64,000 nt of DNA from UBA7662 sp036787895 (GTDB taxonomy: Bacteria; Bacteroidota; Bacteroidia; UBA7662), in NCBI GenBank assembly GCA_036787895.1, contig DAIQOK010000001.1:342278-406277 (forward strand), given 5' to 3'. Below the pieces are notes generated by a model, which was given only the letters and a program-made list of their open reading frames with translations, had not been told where the DNA came from and searched no databases. Positions 8,407 through 17,621 of the stretch are shown piece after piece. How positions within the stretch are numbered: position 1 is the first letter of the stretch; every line of letters starts with the position of its first letter. Position numbers and translations under genes: made by a program.

Positions 8407-11400
8407 CTTCTATGTTTACTGCAGCCGTGTGCATGGAGAAATAAGAATAGATAGCCGGAATCAGATATAAACTCAGGAAAGTGGCAAAAAACATACCCCC
8501 AACCACAGCTATTCCCATGGGAACCCTGCTCTCCGAGCCTTCGCCTAAAGCCAAAGCAATAGGGAGAATGCCGAGTATGGTCGACAATGAGGTCATGAGT
8601 ATAGGTCGGAAACGGGAAGCCGCGGCATCGCTGATGGCAGTGAATTTGTCCATGCCAGTTTCTTTACGCTGATTAGCAAATTCGACGATGAGTATGCCGT
8701 TTTTGGTAACCAATCCTACCAGCATGATAATTCCAATCTGACTGAAGATATTCGACGTCTGATCAAACAACCAAAGCGAAATAACTGCACCTGCAAAAGC
8801 CAAAGGAACAGTAAACATGATAATGAAAGGATCACGGAAACTTTCAAACTGGGCTGCAAGCACCAGATAAATCAGCAAAAGAGCCAAAAGAAATGCGAAC
8901 TGAAGACTGGACGAACTATCGCGGAATTCTTTAGAAGCGCCATCCAATGAAGTACGAAACTCGGCTGGCAGCACTTCATCGGCGACCTGATCCATGGCTT
9001 CAATACCCTGCCCAATGGTTTTACCCGGTAAAAGATTGGCTGAAACCGTTGCTGATACGTAACGGTTGAAGCGGAATCGCTGCAGTGGACTGGTTTCCTC
9101 CCGGAGAGTCACCACATTATCCAGCTGAACCAGCTCTCCCCTGCTGTTTTTGACATACATCGAACGTAAATCCAACGGGTCATTGCGGTCGGGCCGGTCG
9201 AGCTGACCAATAACCTGGTACTGTTTGCCATTTAAAATAAAGTAACCAAAACGTTGTCCACTTAGGGCAAACTGCAAAGTTTGGGCGATATCCAATACCG
9301 ATATCCCCAGGTTCCTCGCCTTTTCCCGATTGATTTCGAGCGACAATTCAGGTTTATTAAACTTAAGGTTCACATCCACAAATGTGAAGTTGGGATGTTG
9401 TGATGCTTTCTCCAGAAATTCGGGCAAAACCTCTTTCAATCGTTCAAAATTAGGGGCTTGAATGACATATTGTACCGGTAAGCCACCTGCAGTACGTGCA
9501 CCGAAGGTTTGTTGTTGAGAGACAAACGATCTGGCTTCAGGGAGTCGATTTACAATTTTCGTAAGTTCATCGGCCAATTGCATCTGTGCTTTATCCCGCT
9601 CTCCCGGCGGAGCGAGAATTAGTCTGGTAAAACCGCTATTGGTAGATGAGCTGGCGCCAAATCCTGGTGAGGTTACCGTAATAATCGATTTGGCTTCTTT
9701 TACATTTTCTTTCAGGAAGTCATATAATTCCATCATAAAAGCATCCATGAATTCGAAAGTTGCTCCTTCCTGAGCGGTGGCAAAAACACGAACATCTGAA
9801 CGGTCTTCGAGTGGCGCCAATTCCGAGGGCAATTTAACATACAACCAGGCCCCTACAACCGAAATGATGATGATAATGGGGAAAGCTACCCATCTAACTC
9901 GCATAAAAGTCGCCAGACTATCTCGATAAGCGCCGTTTAAACGCTCAAACAAACGTTCGGACCTTTGGTAAATTTTCGAATGCCCCTTGGATTTGCGGAG
10001 TATCCGCCCTGAAAGCATGGGCGTTAAAGTAAGTGCAACAAAAGAGCTGATAACTACAGCACCTGCTATGACCAGACCGAATTCGGTGAACAATCTGCCA
10101 GTAATGCCTTGCAAAAAAATAATGGGCAGAAAAACCGAAACAAGGGCAACGGTTGTCGCGATAACTGCGAAAAATATCTCGTCGGAACCCTGCTTGGCTG
10201 CCTGAAGCGGAGCTATGCCCGCTTCTATTTTAGTGTAGATGTTTTCGAGTACCACAATGGCATCATCGACCACCAGACCTATAGCGAGCACTATGCCTAA
10301 AAGGGTCAATACATTGATAGAAAAACCCGCCAAATACATCACAAAGAAGGTTCCTATAAGTGAAATCGGAATCACCAGTACCGGGATAATGGTCGTGCGC
10401 CAATTGCGCAGAAAAAGGAAAATGATAAGGACCACTAAAATGAATGCCATATAAATGGTTTCCTGCACTTCTCGAATAGATTTTCGGATGTATTGGGTAG
10501 TATCGAAACCCATTTCGGTGCTTACATCTTCCGGTAGATTCTGCTTTATTTCATCTACCCGCTCATAAAATGCGTCAGCGATATCAATATAATTAGAACC
10601 AGGCTGCGGAATAATGACTATACCAACCATGGGGGTGCCATCACGTCGCAAGAGGGTGCGTAGATTTTCTGCTTCCAGCACAGCACGACCAATATCTTTC
10701 AATCGCACAACCTGGTGTTTATCTTCACGAATAATGAGCTCGTTGAATTCATCCATAGTGGTTAACCGACCGAGGGTACGAACGGTGAGCTCAATCGACT
10801 GCCCTTCGATGGCTCCTGAGGGTAATTCTACGTTTTCGCTGTTTAAGGCTGTACGAACATCAACCGCAGTAAGTCCATAAGCGGCCATTTTGGATGGGTC
10901 GAGCCACAGCCGCATGGCGTATTTTTTTTGTCCCCAAATTTGAATAGAGCTAACGCCTGCTATCGTCTGTAAACGTTCTTTGAAGACTTTTTCAGCGATA
11001 TCGCTCAAATCAAGCAAAGAGCGATTGGTACTTTTGATATTGAGAAATAGGATGGGGTTGGCATCGGCATCGGCTTTGGCCACTGTAGGCGGGTCGACAT
11101 CGGGTGGAAGATTGCCAATGGCGCGGGCAACCCGGTCGCGAACGTCGTTGGCAGCTGCTTCTATATCGATTTGCAGACTGAACTCCACGGTGATGGTGCT
11201 CCTCCCGTCGCGGCTAACGGAGGTTAACGAATTGATTCCAGCAATACCGTTGAGCGATTCTTCGAGAGGTTCGGTGACTTGTGACTCTATGATATCCGCA
11301 TTGGCACCAATATAATTAGTAGTAACTGTAATGATGGGCGGATCAACACTTGGATACTCGCGTACCCCTAAAAAAGTAAAGGCAATAAATCCAAGCAACA

Positions 11401-11464
11401 GTATGACCAATGAAAAAACGATGGTCAGTACAGGTCTTTGTATAGATATGGACGATAAACTCAT
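8393..11464 (-). CDS. RND multidrug efflux transporter, HAE1 type
   Basis: The 1023-residue inner-membrane protein has the RND architecture: TM1 near residue 12, a large periplasmic porter loop ('VREYPSVDPP'), TM2-6 with 'GLVVDDAIVVLENI' (Asp-Asp proton relay in TM4), a second periplasmic loop, and TM8-12 with 'GLVTKNGILIVEFANQ'. It exports drugs or other amphipathic compounds using the proton gradient. It overlaps the adaptor gene by 4 bp (ATGA) and the tolC gene by 14 bp, so all three parts of the pump are made together. Substrates cannot be predicted. Confidence 0.95.
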   Translation of the reverse strand: MSLSSISIQRPVLTIVFSLVILLLGFIAFTFLGVREYPSVDPPIITVTTNYIGANADIIESQVTEPLEESLNGIAGINSLTSVSRDGRSTITVEFSLQIDIEAAANDVRDRVARAIGNLPPDVDPPTVAKADADANPILFLNIKSTNRSLLDLSDIAEKVFKERLQTIAGVSSIQIWGQKKYAMRLWLDPSKMAAYGLTAVDVRTALNSENVELPSGAIEGQSIELTVRTLGRLTTMDEFNELIIREDKHQVVRLKDIGRAVLEAENLRTLLRRDGTPMVGIVIIPQPGSNYIDIADAFYERVDEIKQNLPEDVSTEMGFDTTQYIRKSIREVQETIYMAFILVVLIIFLFLRNWRTTIIPVLVIPISLIGTFFVMYLAGFSINVLTLLGIVLAIGLVVDDAIVVLENIYTKIEAGIAPLQAAKQGSDEIFFAVIATTVALVSVFLPIIFLQGITGRLFTEFGLVIAGAVVISSFVALTLTPMLSGRILRKSKGHSKIYQRSERLFERLNGAYRDSLATFMRVRWVAFPIIIIISVVGAWLYVKLPSELAPLEDRSDVRVFATAQEGATFEFMDAFMMELYDFLKENVKEAKSIITVTSPGFGASSSTNSGFTRLILAPPGERDKAQMQLADELTKIVNRLPEARSFVSQQQTFGARTAGGLPVQYVIQAPNFERLKEVLPEFLEKASQHPNFTFVDVNLKFNKPELSLEINREKARNLGISVLDIAQTLQFALSGQRFGYFILNGKQYQVIGQLDRPDRNDPLDLRSMYVKNSRGELVQLDNVVTLREETSPLQRFRFNRYVSATVSANLLPGKTIGQGIEAMDQVADEVLPAEFRTSLDGASKEFRDSSSSLQFAFLLALLLIYLVLAAQFESFRDPFIIMFTVPLAFAGAVISLWLFDQTSNIFSQIGIIMLVGLVTKNGILIVEFANQRKETGMDKFTAISDAAASRFRPILMTSLSTILGILPIALALGEGSESRVPMGIAVVGGMFFATFLSLYLIPAIYSYFSMHTAAVNIEDEKV

Positions 11465-12540
11465 TTTTTATCGAGTTCTAATACATTCACCAGCTGACCA
11501 GGGCGAACCTTGAGAATACCAGCAGTAATGAGTGTATCACCTGCATTTAAGCCACTGCTTACTCGAACGCGATCGTCGGTACGTTCCCGGGTTTCTATAT
11601 AGATTGGTGTTACTACCCCATTTTTAATCAGAAATACTTTTTTTGCTTTTAATTCTGGCACAATGGCCCGACTTGGAATAAGAATCGCGTCTTCGAGTTG
11701 GCGCAGTCTTAATTCAACCCTGGCAAAGGCGCCGGGTACCAGCTGAGCCTGGCTATTGTCGAGGCGGGCACGCAAGCTTAGGGTTCGGCTGTTGGCATCG
11801 ATGCTAGGTGCAACAGCTATGACTTTTGCCGAAAAGGTATCAGCCTGGTTCTCTACCGTGAGTTGAACCGTAGTGCCTTGCTTCACCATAGTTGCGTATT
11901 TTTCGGGCACAGCAAAATCAACCAAAATCGGATCGGCATTGACCAATTGGGCAATGTTCGCATTTTGGTTGACGAATGCACCCAAACTTACATAGCGTAA
12001 GCCTACCTTGCCACTGAAAGGCGCCCGTATTTCTGTTTTTTCGATTTGAGCTTGAAGTAATTGCATATCTGCCTCTACGCCCTGCTTTTCAGCTTCGAAC
12101 AATTCAAATTCCTGCTGGCTGATCGCCCCTTTGTCGAGCATGGCTTTTTGGCGGGTATCGCGGTTCTGAATCTCTTTGTATCTGGTTTTGAGTTTATTCA
12201 GTTGAGCTTGTAAGTCAGCATCGTTGAGCTTGAGTAGCAACTGCCCTTTATTTACCCGTTCACCTTCCTGCAAATTGAGTTGAATAATTTTTCCGGAAGC
12301 TTCGGTAGTTAATGCCACTTCCTGATTAGCCACCAGACTACCGGTTGCAAATACCAGTACATCAAAATCGCGCGGCGCAATGACTTCAATTTTTACTGTA
12401 CTCGGAGGTGCTCCTGCTGATGCCATTGCCTTAGGCGACTCTACACTGCCTTCAGACGCAAAAAACGACGACCAAATGAAATAGATAAGCAACCCGCCAA
12501 CAGCACCATAAGCCAGACGGGCGATATTTTTTTTCTGCAT
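11461..12540 (-). CDS. RND efflux periplasmic adaptor (membrane fusion protein)
   Basis: The 359-residue HlyD/AcrA-like adaptor has an N-terminal membrane anchor (about residues 9-26), a lipoyl half-motif 'EVALTTEASGKIIQLNLQEG', a coiled-coil hairpin (about 105-165), the second lipoyl half 'RAPFSGKVGLRYVSLG', and a beta-barrel and membrane-proximal domain. It links the RND pump to the TolC-like channel. It is the first pump gene, 3 bp after the glycosyltransferase gene, whose promoter may serve the whole operon. Confidence 0.93.
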   Translation of the reverse strand: MQKKNIARLAYGAVGGLLIYFIWSSFFASEGSVESPKAMASAGAPPSTVKIEVIAPRDFDVLVFATGSLVANQEVALTTEASGKIIQLNLQEGERVNKGQLLLKLNDADLQAQLNKLKTRYKEIQNRDTRQKAMLDKGAISQQEFELFEAEKQGVEADMQLLQAQIEKTEIRAPFSGKVGLRYVSLGAFVNQNANIAQLVNADPILVDFAVPEKYATMVKQGTTVQLTVENQADTFSAKVIAVAPSIDANSRTLSLRARLDNSQAQLVPGAFARVELRLRQLEDAILIPSRAIVPELKAKKVFLIKNGVVTPIYIETRERTDDRVRVSSGLNAGDTLITAGILKVRPGQLVNVLELDKK

Positions 12541-12543
12541 TTC

Positions 12544-13284
12544 TCAGGAATTATATGCCTTGCTACCGCGAAGCACACTACTAATTTTCAGCTGCAATAC
12601 GCCCAAGGCTGCTTCTTTAACAATTCGTTTCGACATTTTGCTTTGACCAAGTGTACGATCTGTAAAAATAATCGGTACTTCAACCAGCTTAAAACCATAT
12701 TTCCAGGCCTTAAACTTCATTTCTATCTGAAAAGCATAACCAACAAATTTGATACGACCAAAATGTATGGTCTCCAATACCTTACGGCGGTAGCACTTAA
12801 AACCAGCCGTGGCGTCGCTAATCGGCATGCCGGTGATAAACTTAACGTATTTTGAGGCAAAATATGACAATATCACCCTGCCCATGGGCCAGTTCACCAC
12901 ATTTACACCAGTCACATAACGAGAGCCGACAGCCAAATCAGCACCATCTTCGGCGCAAGCTTTACGCAAACGAATAAGGTCGTCGGGGTTATGAGAGAAA
13001 TCTGCATCCATCTCAAAAATGTATTCGTAAGGATGCTCCAACGCCCATTTAAAGCCGGCGATATAGGCCGTACCTAAACCTTGTTTGCCTTCCCGGGCCA
13101 ATAAATGAAGCCGCTGCGGAAATTCTGTCATCAAACGCCGCACGATATCCTGCGTACCATCGGGAGAATTATCGTCTACTATGAGTAATTCGAAGGGATA
13201 CGTCAGTGAAAAAACCTTACGAATAATGGCTTCGATATTTTCCTTTTCGTTGTAAGTAGGAATGATGACGAGTGAGTCTTGCAA
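12544..13284 (-). CDS. polyprenyl-phosphate mannosyltransferase (DPM1-like), GT2 family
   Basis: The protein is 246 residues if translation begins at the TTG at 13284, where the conserved 'QDSLVIIPTYNEKENI' begins. An open extension of 33 codons upstream (to a TTG at 13383) encodes a hydrophobic stretch not found in the family and is probably not translated. GT-A signatures are 'VDDNSPDGT', 'MDADFSHNP' (metal-binding DxD) and 'GSRYVTG'. Dolichyl-phosphate-mannose-synthase-like enzymes transfer mannose (or another hexose) from GDP or UDP sugar to a polyprenyl phosphate carrier on the cytoplasmic membrane face. The acceptor and sugar are not certain. Confidence 0.82.
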   Translation of the reverse strand: MQDSLVIIPTYNEKENIEAIIRKVFSLTYPFELLIVDDNSPDGTQDIVRRLMTEFPQRLHLLAREGKQGLGTAYIAGFKWALEHPYEYIFEMDADFSHNPDDLIRLRKACAEDGADLAVGSRYVTGVNVVNWPMGRVILSYFASKYVKFITGMPISDATAGFKCYRRKVLETIHFGRIKFVGYAFQIEMKFKAWKYGFKLVEVPIIFTDRTLGQSKMSKRIVKEAALGVLQLKISSVLRGSKAYNS

Positions 13285-13483
13285 AACGGGCTTTTTTTGA
13301 ATCTTCGAAATTACAATAAGTATGGCAATGTTCACCGCTTTCACGACTAAGCCAAAAAGGAATGGGAACGGGTTTAAAAGCAATTTTGGTATATCATAGT
13401 TCCAACATTTATCCTAAAAACTGTAAAAATTGACGAATTCAACAAATCTCTCATTAACCAGACAGAATACTGCTCCCAGCTTG

Positions 13484-13491
13484 TATTTTTG
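13484..13491 (+). promoter_or_regulatory. -7 box (TATTTTTG) for ruvB
   Basis: The octamer matches TAnnTTTG and ends only six bases before the ruvB ATG, so the transcript would be leaderless or nearly so. Confidence 0.5.
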
Positions 13492-13497
13492 AAGTCT

Positions 13498-14526
13498 ATG
13501 CGCGACAACGCACTCGACGGCTCCGACGACCAATTCAACGATCAGGAAAAAGACCTGGAACGTTATTTACGTCCTAAATCTTTTGATGACTTTACCGGTC
13601 AGCAAAAGATATTAGACAATCTGTTGGTATTCACCAAAGCAGCCACGCAACGCAGCGAACCTCTTGATCATGTGCTATTGCATGGCCCACCCGGACTGGG
13701 TAAAACCACCTTGGCTCATATTATTGCCAATGAAATGGACGCTGGAATCAAAATTACCAGTGGTCCGGTGCTTGAAAAACCCGGTGACCTGGCTGGATTG
13801 CTCACTAATCTTGACGAAGGCGATGTGCTATTCATCGATGAAATTCACCGCCTAAGTGCTGTGGTTGAGGAATATTTGTACTCTGCTATGGAGGACTACA
13901 AAATCGACATTATGATCGACAGTGGTCCCAATGCCCGTTCTGTGCAGATAGCAGTAAGTCCTTTTACCCTCATCGGCGCCACTACCCGTTCCGGATTACT
14001 TACTGCCCCACTTCGTGCCCGATTTGGGATCAACGCGCGCTTAGAATATTACGATGCTAAATTGTTGACTGATATCGTCATGCGTTCAGCATCTATACTC
14101 CATGTCCCCATCGAAGATGCCGGCGCCTATGAAATAGCCCGAAGAAGCAGGGGCACACCACGCATCGCCAATGCACTTTTACGTCGCACCCGTGATTTTG
14201 CCCAGGTAAAAGGTAGCGGCACCATCGATTTGAATATCGCGAAAATTGCGTTGGAAGCCTTAAACGTCGATTTACACGGCTTAGATGAAATGGACAACCG
14301 TATTTTGTCGACCATCATTGATAAATTTAAAGGTGGCCCGGTTGGCTTGACTACCATTGCCACGGCTGTAGGTGAAGATGCAGGAACGATAGAAGAAGTT
14401 TATGAACCTTTTTTGATCCAGGAAGGCTTTCTCAAACGCACTCCACGTGGCCGGGAAGTGACCGAGGCGGCTTACAAACATCTGCACAAAAAAATGCCCG
14501 GTAATATGGGTACGCTATTCGAGTAG
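13498..14526 (+). CDS. ruvB: Holliday junction branch migration DNA helicase RuvB
   Basis: The 342-residue AAA+ motor drives branch migration with RuvA. Walker A is 'GPPGLGKTT' (residues 63-71), Walker B is 'FIDEIHR', sensor 1 is in 'LIGATTRSGLL', the arginine-finger segment is 'RARFG', and a C-terminal winged helix ends in 'PRGREVT'. ATG at 13498 is preferred to a TTG nine bases upstream, which overlaps the promoter. The gene is convergent with dapB, with one base between the stop codons. No ruvA or ruvC is nearby. Confidence 0.97.
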   Translation: MRDNALDGSDDQFNDQEKDLERYLRPKSFDDFTGQQKILDNLLVFTKAATQRSEPLDHVLLHGPPGLGKTTLAHIIANEMDAGIKITSGPVLEKPGDLAGLLTNLDEGDVLFIDEIHRLSAVVEEYLYSAMEDYKIDIMIDSGPNARSVQIAVSPFTLIGATTRSGLLTAPLRARFGINARLEYYDAKLLTDIVMRSASILHVPIEDAGAYEIARRSRGTPRIANALLRRTRDFAQVKGSGTIDLNIAKIALEALNVDLHGLDEMDNRILSTIIDKFKGGPVGLTTIATAVGEDAGTIEEVYEPFLIQEGFLKRTPRGREVTEAAYKHLHKKMPGNMGTLFE

Positions 14527-14527
14527 T

Positions 14528-15238
14528 TTATTGCCCGATGACGTCCTGCATGGTATAAACGCCCTTTTTACCGTATAACCATTCTGCTGCAATTACGGCA
14601 CCCAAAGCAAATCCTCTACGATTAAAAGCCTTATGGGTGAGTCTGATTTCATCAACTTCGCTGGTATAAAAAACGTCGTGGGTTCCCGGTACTTCGTCGA
14701 TTCGGTGGGCGATTACGGGCAATTCGTTGGCATTCGGGGTTAAACTCCAGCCCATTTTATCGCTCAATCCTTCTAACATCCGTTCTGCAAGCGTGATGGC
14801 AGTTCCGCTGGGCGCATCTTTTTTATGAATGTGGTGGGTTTCTTCGATACGTGCCTGGTAACCAGGGTGTGAATTCATGAGTTTAGCCATCCAGGCATTG
14901 AGTGCGAAAAACAATTGTACGCCTATACTAAAGTTGGTGGCCGCCAGCAAGGCTCCACCCTTTGTGTGCACTTCGGCTGCCAGGTCATCGTATGCTGCAT
15001 ACCAACCTGTGGTGCCTACCACTATTGGTATTTGCAAGTCAGCGCATAAACGAATGTTGTTTGCTGCTGCTTCGGGTTGAGAAAACTCGATGGCAATGTC
15101 GGCCAATTCAAGTGCCTCGGCCGTTAATTCACTGAGATTATCATAGCCGATGCGCAAAACTACTTCGTGCCCTCTTTCCAAAGCTATAGCTTCGATTTCG
15201 TGACCCATTTTGCCGTATCCCAATAAGGCAATTTTCAT
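14528..15238 (-). CDS. dapB: 4-hydroxy-tetrahydrodipicolinate reductase
   Basis: The 236-residue enzyme reduces the dihydrodipicolinate precursor with NAD(P)H in the lysine/diaminopimelate pathway. It begins with the Rossmann motif 'LLGYGKMG', and the catalytic 'ETHHIHKKDAPSGTA' (His and Lys) is intact. The start at 15238 (ATGA overlap with the DUF5683 stop) gives the conserved N terminus; an ATG nine bases upstream is possible. It is shorter than E. coli DapB (273), as is usual in Bacteroidota. Confidence 0.95.
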   Translation of the reverse strand: MKIALLGYGKMGHEIEAIALERGHEVVLRIGYDNLSELTAEALELADIAIEFSQPEAAANNIRLCADLQIPIVVGTTGWYAAYDDLAAEVHTKGGALLAATNFSIGVQLFFALNAWMAKLMNSHPGYQARIEETHHIHKKDAPSGTAITLAERMLEGLSDKMGWSLTPNANELPVIAHRIDEVPGTHDVFYTSEVDEIRLTHKAFNRRGFALGAVIAAEWLYGKKGVYTMQDVIGQ

Positions 15239-15849
15239 AGTTTCCATTTTAGGCTGACGTAAGTCATTTCCATACGACCGGTATACGGGTTAAACCCGCC
15301 AGAAGGAGGTAAAAACTGCATGCTGAGTTTGTCGCTAACATCGAAATAGAACAAATGGGCATCTACTGCCGCATCCACTATATTGAGCACATAAACTACC
15401 CCGGTGAGTATCCAAAAATAATCCCGGTCGCGCCGGAATTCATCTCTGCGTTGCTGGAGGGTAAAATCGGTCTCCAGGCCCTCATATTCATCAACCGTTA
15501 AGGGATCGCCATCGGTACGAATTCGAAAAGCATCCCGATATCCTTTGTAAATTTCATGGTTGGCGAGGGCTGCATATACAGTATAGCCTGCTAAACCATA
15601 AACAACCGGAATTTTCCAGTATTTCCTATTGTAAGCTTGTCCCAAACCGGGCAGCATGGTTGAATACAAACTTGCTTTACGCGGTGAATGTCTGATAAGT
15701 TCGGTAATTGTATCGCTGTTTTGAACCGAAATTGGCAAATTCATGCTTGTATCGGGCACCGAACTTTGGGAAGTGCTATCGATTTGCTGTGCTGCAACCT
15801 TTACAATAAGTAAGCACAACAATAAGCTATATAACAGTATTTTATACAA
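15235..15849 (-). CDS. DUF5683 membrane protein
   Basis: The 204-residue protein has an N-terminal signal peptide, then the DUF5683 core 'MLPGLGQAYNRKYWKIPVVYG' region, a hydrophobic segment, a charged loop ('DFTLQQRRDEFRRDRDYF') and a second membrane segment 'WILTGVVYVLNIVDA'. The start must be the TTG at 15847-15849, because an in-frame stop (the parB TAA) is immediately upstream, so its translation is coupled to parB. The family commonly sits between parB and dapB in Bacteroidota; its function is unknown. Confidence 0.8.
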   Translation of the reverse strand: MYKILLYSLLLCLLIVKVAAQQIDSTSQSSVPDTSMNLPISVQNSDTITELIRHSPRKASLYSTMLPGLGQAYNRKYWKIPVVYGLAGYTVYAALANHEIYKGYRDAFRIRTDGDPLTVDEYEGLETDFTLQQRRDEFRRDRDYFWILTGVVYVLNIVDAAVDAHLFYFDVSDKLSMQFLPPSGGFNPYTGRMEMTYVSLKWKL

Positions 15850-16725
15850 TTATTCCAACAAATCAAGTAAACGATTTAAGTCGTCGGTAGAGCCAAATGG
15901 AAGTACAATTTCGCCTTTACCTTTATCATCTACTTTAATTTGTACTTTGGCTTCAAAACGTTTGCGCAATTGTTCCTGCACACCTTTATAAGCCACCGGG
16001 GTTTCATCTTTTGCGGCTTTAGCTTTCGACGGTTTGCCCGCCTCCTGTTGCAGCGAACGCACCAATTCTTCTACTTTGCGAACACTAAGGGCCTCAGCCA
16101 CTGCCTTGCGGTAGATGAAAAGTTGTTGCTCAATTTTATCTACATTCACCAATGCACGGGCATGACCCATACCAATTTTGGCATCACGTATACCCACCTG
16201 AATTTCGGGTGGTAATTTGAGGAGGCGGAGATAGTTGGTAACCGTGGAGCGGTCTTTTCCGACCCTTTCGCCCACTTCTTCCTGTTTGATCTTTACTTCG
16301 TCTATCAATCTTTTAAAGCTGATAGCAACCTCCATGGCATTCAGATCCTGGCGCTGGATATTCTCAATTAATGCCATTTCAAGCATAGCCTGTTGGTCGG
16401 CCTCCAGCACATAAGCGGGCACTTCTTTCAGGCCAACTATTTTTGAAGCACGCAAACGACGTTCACCGGAAACCAGTTGGTATTGCCCATTGGTGAGTTT
16501 ACGCACGGTGAGTGGCTGAATAACGCCATGAATACGAATGGAATCGGCCAGTTCGTTCAGCGCATTTTCTTCAAAATGGGTACGTGGCTGGTAGGGGTTG
16601 GCTTCAATCTGACCAATAGGTATTTTCCAATTGGTCACGGCGGGTGAAAATCCTTCTGCTATGGCGTCATCGCCGGCCAGCAAGGCGCCTAAGCCCCTGC
16701 CGAGTGCGTTTCTTTTCGCGTTCAT
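15850..16725 (-). CDS. parB: chromosome partition protein ParB
   Basis: The 291-residue protein starts with the family hallmark 'ALGRGLGALL', then the CTPase/N-terminal domain with 'NPYQPRTHF' and 'LVSGERRLRASK' (the GERR box), a helix-turn-helix 'QEEVGERVGKDRSTVTNYLRLL', and a C-terminal dimerisation domain. It binds parS sites, loads as a CTP-dependent clamp and works with ParA in origin segregation. No parS-like palindrome was recognised within the window. It is translated 4 bp after parA. Confidence 0.96.
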   Translation of the reverse strand: MNAKRNALGRGLGALLAGDDAIAEGFSPAVTNWKIPIGQIEANPYQPRTHFEENALNELADSIRIHGVIQPLTVRKLTNGQYQLVSGERRLRASKIVGLKEVPAYVLEADQQAMLEMALIENIQRQDLNAMEVAISFKRLIDEVKIKQEEVGERVGKDRSTVTNYLRLLKLPPEIQVGIRDAKIGMGHARALVNVDKIEQQLFIYRKAVAEALSVRKVEELVRSLQQEAGKPSKAKAAKDETPVAYKGVQEQLRKRFEAKVQIKVDDKGKGEIVLPFGSTDDLNRLLDLLE

Positions 16726-16729
16726 CTCC

Positions 16730-17536
16730 TCAATTCAGTTCTATGTTCCGCTCTTCCGATGGTATGCGGGTCAGGTTGTTTTTCTGTAAAATTTCACGGG
16801 CCAGGTTAAGGTAATTGGTAGCGCCTTTGCTACCGGCGTCGTGCATGATGGCAGCCATACCAAAGCTAGGCGCTTCGCTGAGTTTGGTGTTTCGGTGGAT
16901 GATGGTATCAAATACCAGTTCGCTCAAATTGCTGCGAACATCTTCTACCACCTGGTTAGCGAGCCGCAAACGACCATCGTACATAGTGAGCAATATTCCT
17001 TCAATCTGTAGCTCCGGATTAAAGCGGGCTTGGACAATTTTGATGGTATTGATGAGTTTACCCAACCCTTCGAGGGCAAAATATTCACATTGTACCGGCA
17101 CAATAACCGAATCAGAAGCAGCCAGGGCATTGACGGTGATTAGACCGAGGGAAGGACTGCAATCGACTATGACAAAATCGTATTGCTCTCGGATGTCACG
17201 TAATATGCCTTTCATGATTTTCTCCCGGTTGGGGCGGTTGATTACCTCCAGTTCGGCACCCACCAAGTCGATGTTAGAAGGCAGTAAATCGAGATACGGC
17301 ACATCGGTTTTGAGAATGTTGTGGTTCACCGGCACATCATTGACCATACATTCGTATAAACCGGTACGTATGTTTTTAGGGTCGAAGCCGATGCCGGAAG
17401 TGGCATTGGCCTGCGGATCTGCATCGATAAGCAGGGTTTTAAATTCTAATACTGCCAAACTCGACGCCAGATTGATGGCCGTAGTTGTTTTGCCTACGCC
17501 GCCTTTCTGGTTGGCTACTGCTATGACTTTCCCCAT
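16730..17536 (-). CDS. parA: chromosome partition ATPase ParA
   Basis: The 268-residue protein is a deviant-Walker-A ATPase ('NQKGGVGKTTTAINLA', residues 9-24) with 'LLIDADPQANAT' and 'FVIVDCSPSLGLIT'. ATP-bound dimers coat the nucleoid and are released by ParB, moving the origin region. It begins the minus-strand run parA-parB-DUF5683-dapB with gaps of 4, 0 and -4 bp. A weak TAAGCTTG box lies about 15 bp upstream on the minus strand (17551-17558). Confidence 0.96.
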   Translation of the reverse strand: MGKVIAVANQKGGVGKTTTAINLASSLAVLEFKTLLIDADPQANATSGIGFDPKNIRTGLYECMVNDVPVNHNILKTDVPYLDLLPSNIDLVGAELEVINRPNREKIMKGILRDIREQYDFVIVDCSPSLGLITVNALAASDSVIVPVQCEYFALEGLGKLINTIKIVQARFNPELQIEGILLTMYDGRLRLANQVVEDVRSNLSELVFDTIIHRNTKLSEAPSFGMAAIMHDAGSKGATNYLNLAREILQKNNLTRIPSEERNIELN

Positions 17537-17621
17537 ATTGTGCTAATCAACAAGCTTAATTGCGCGATATCCTTATTTTTGACACGGAAATCGAGCCTCT
17601 AAGATAGCACAAAGCCAAGGG

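Noticed and set aside
13285..13383. N-terminal extension of the glycosyltransferase
   Set aside because: The 33 extra codons encode a hydrophobic stretch absent from the family, and a TTG lies exactly at the conserved N terminus.
16815..17546. 243-codon open frame opposite parA
   Set aside because: It is fully antisense to an unambiguous ParA gene, has no recognisable domain and arises from the codon pattern of the real gene.
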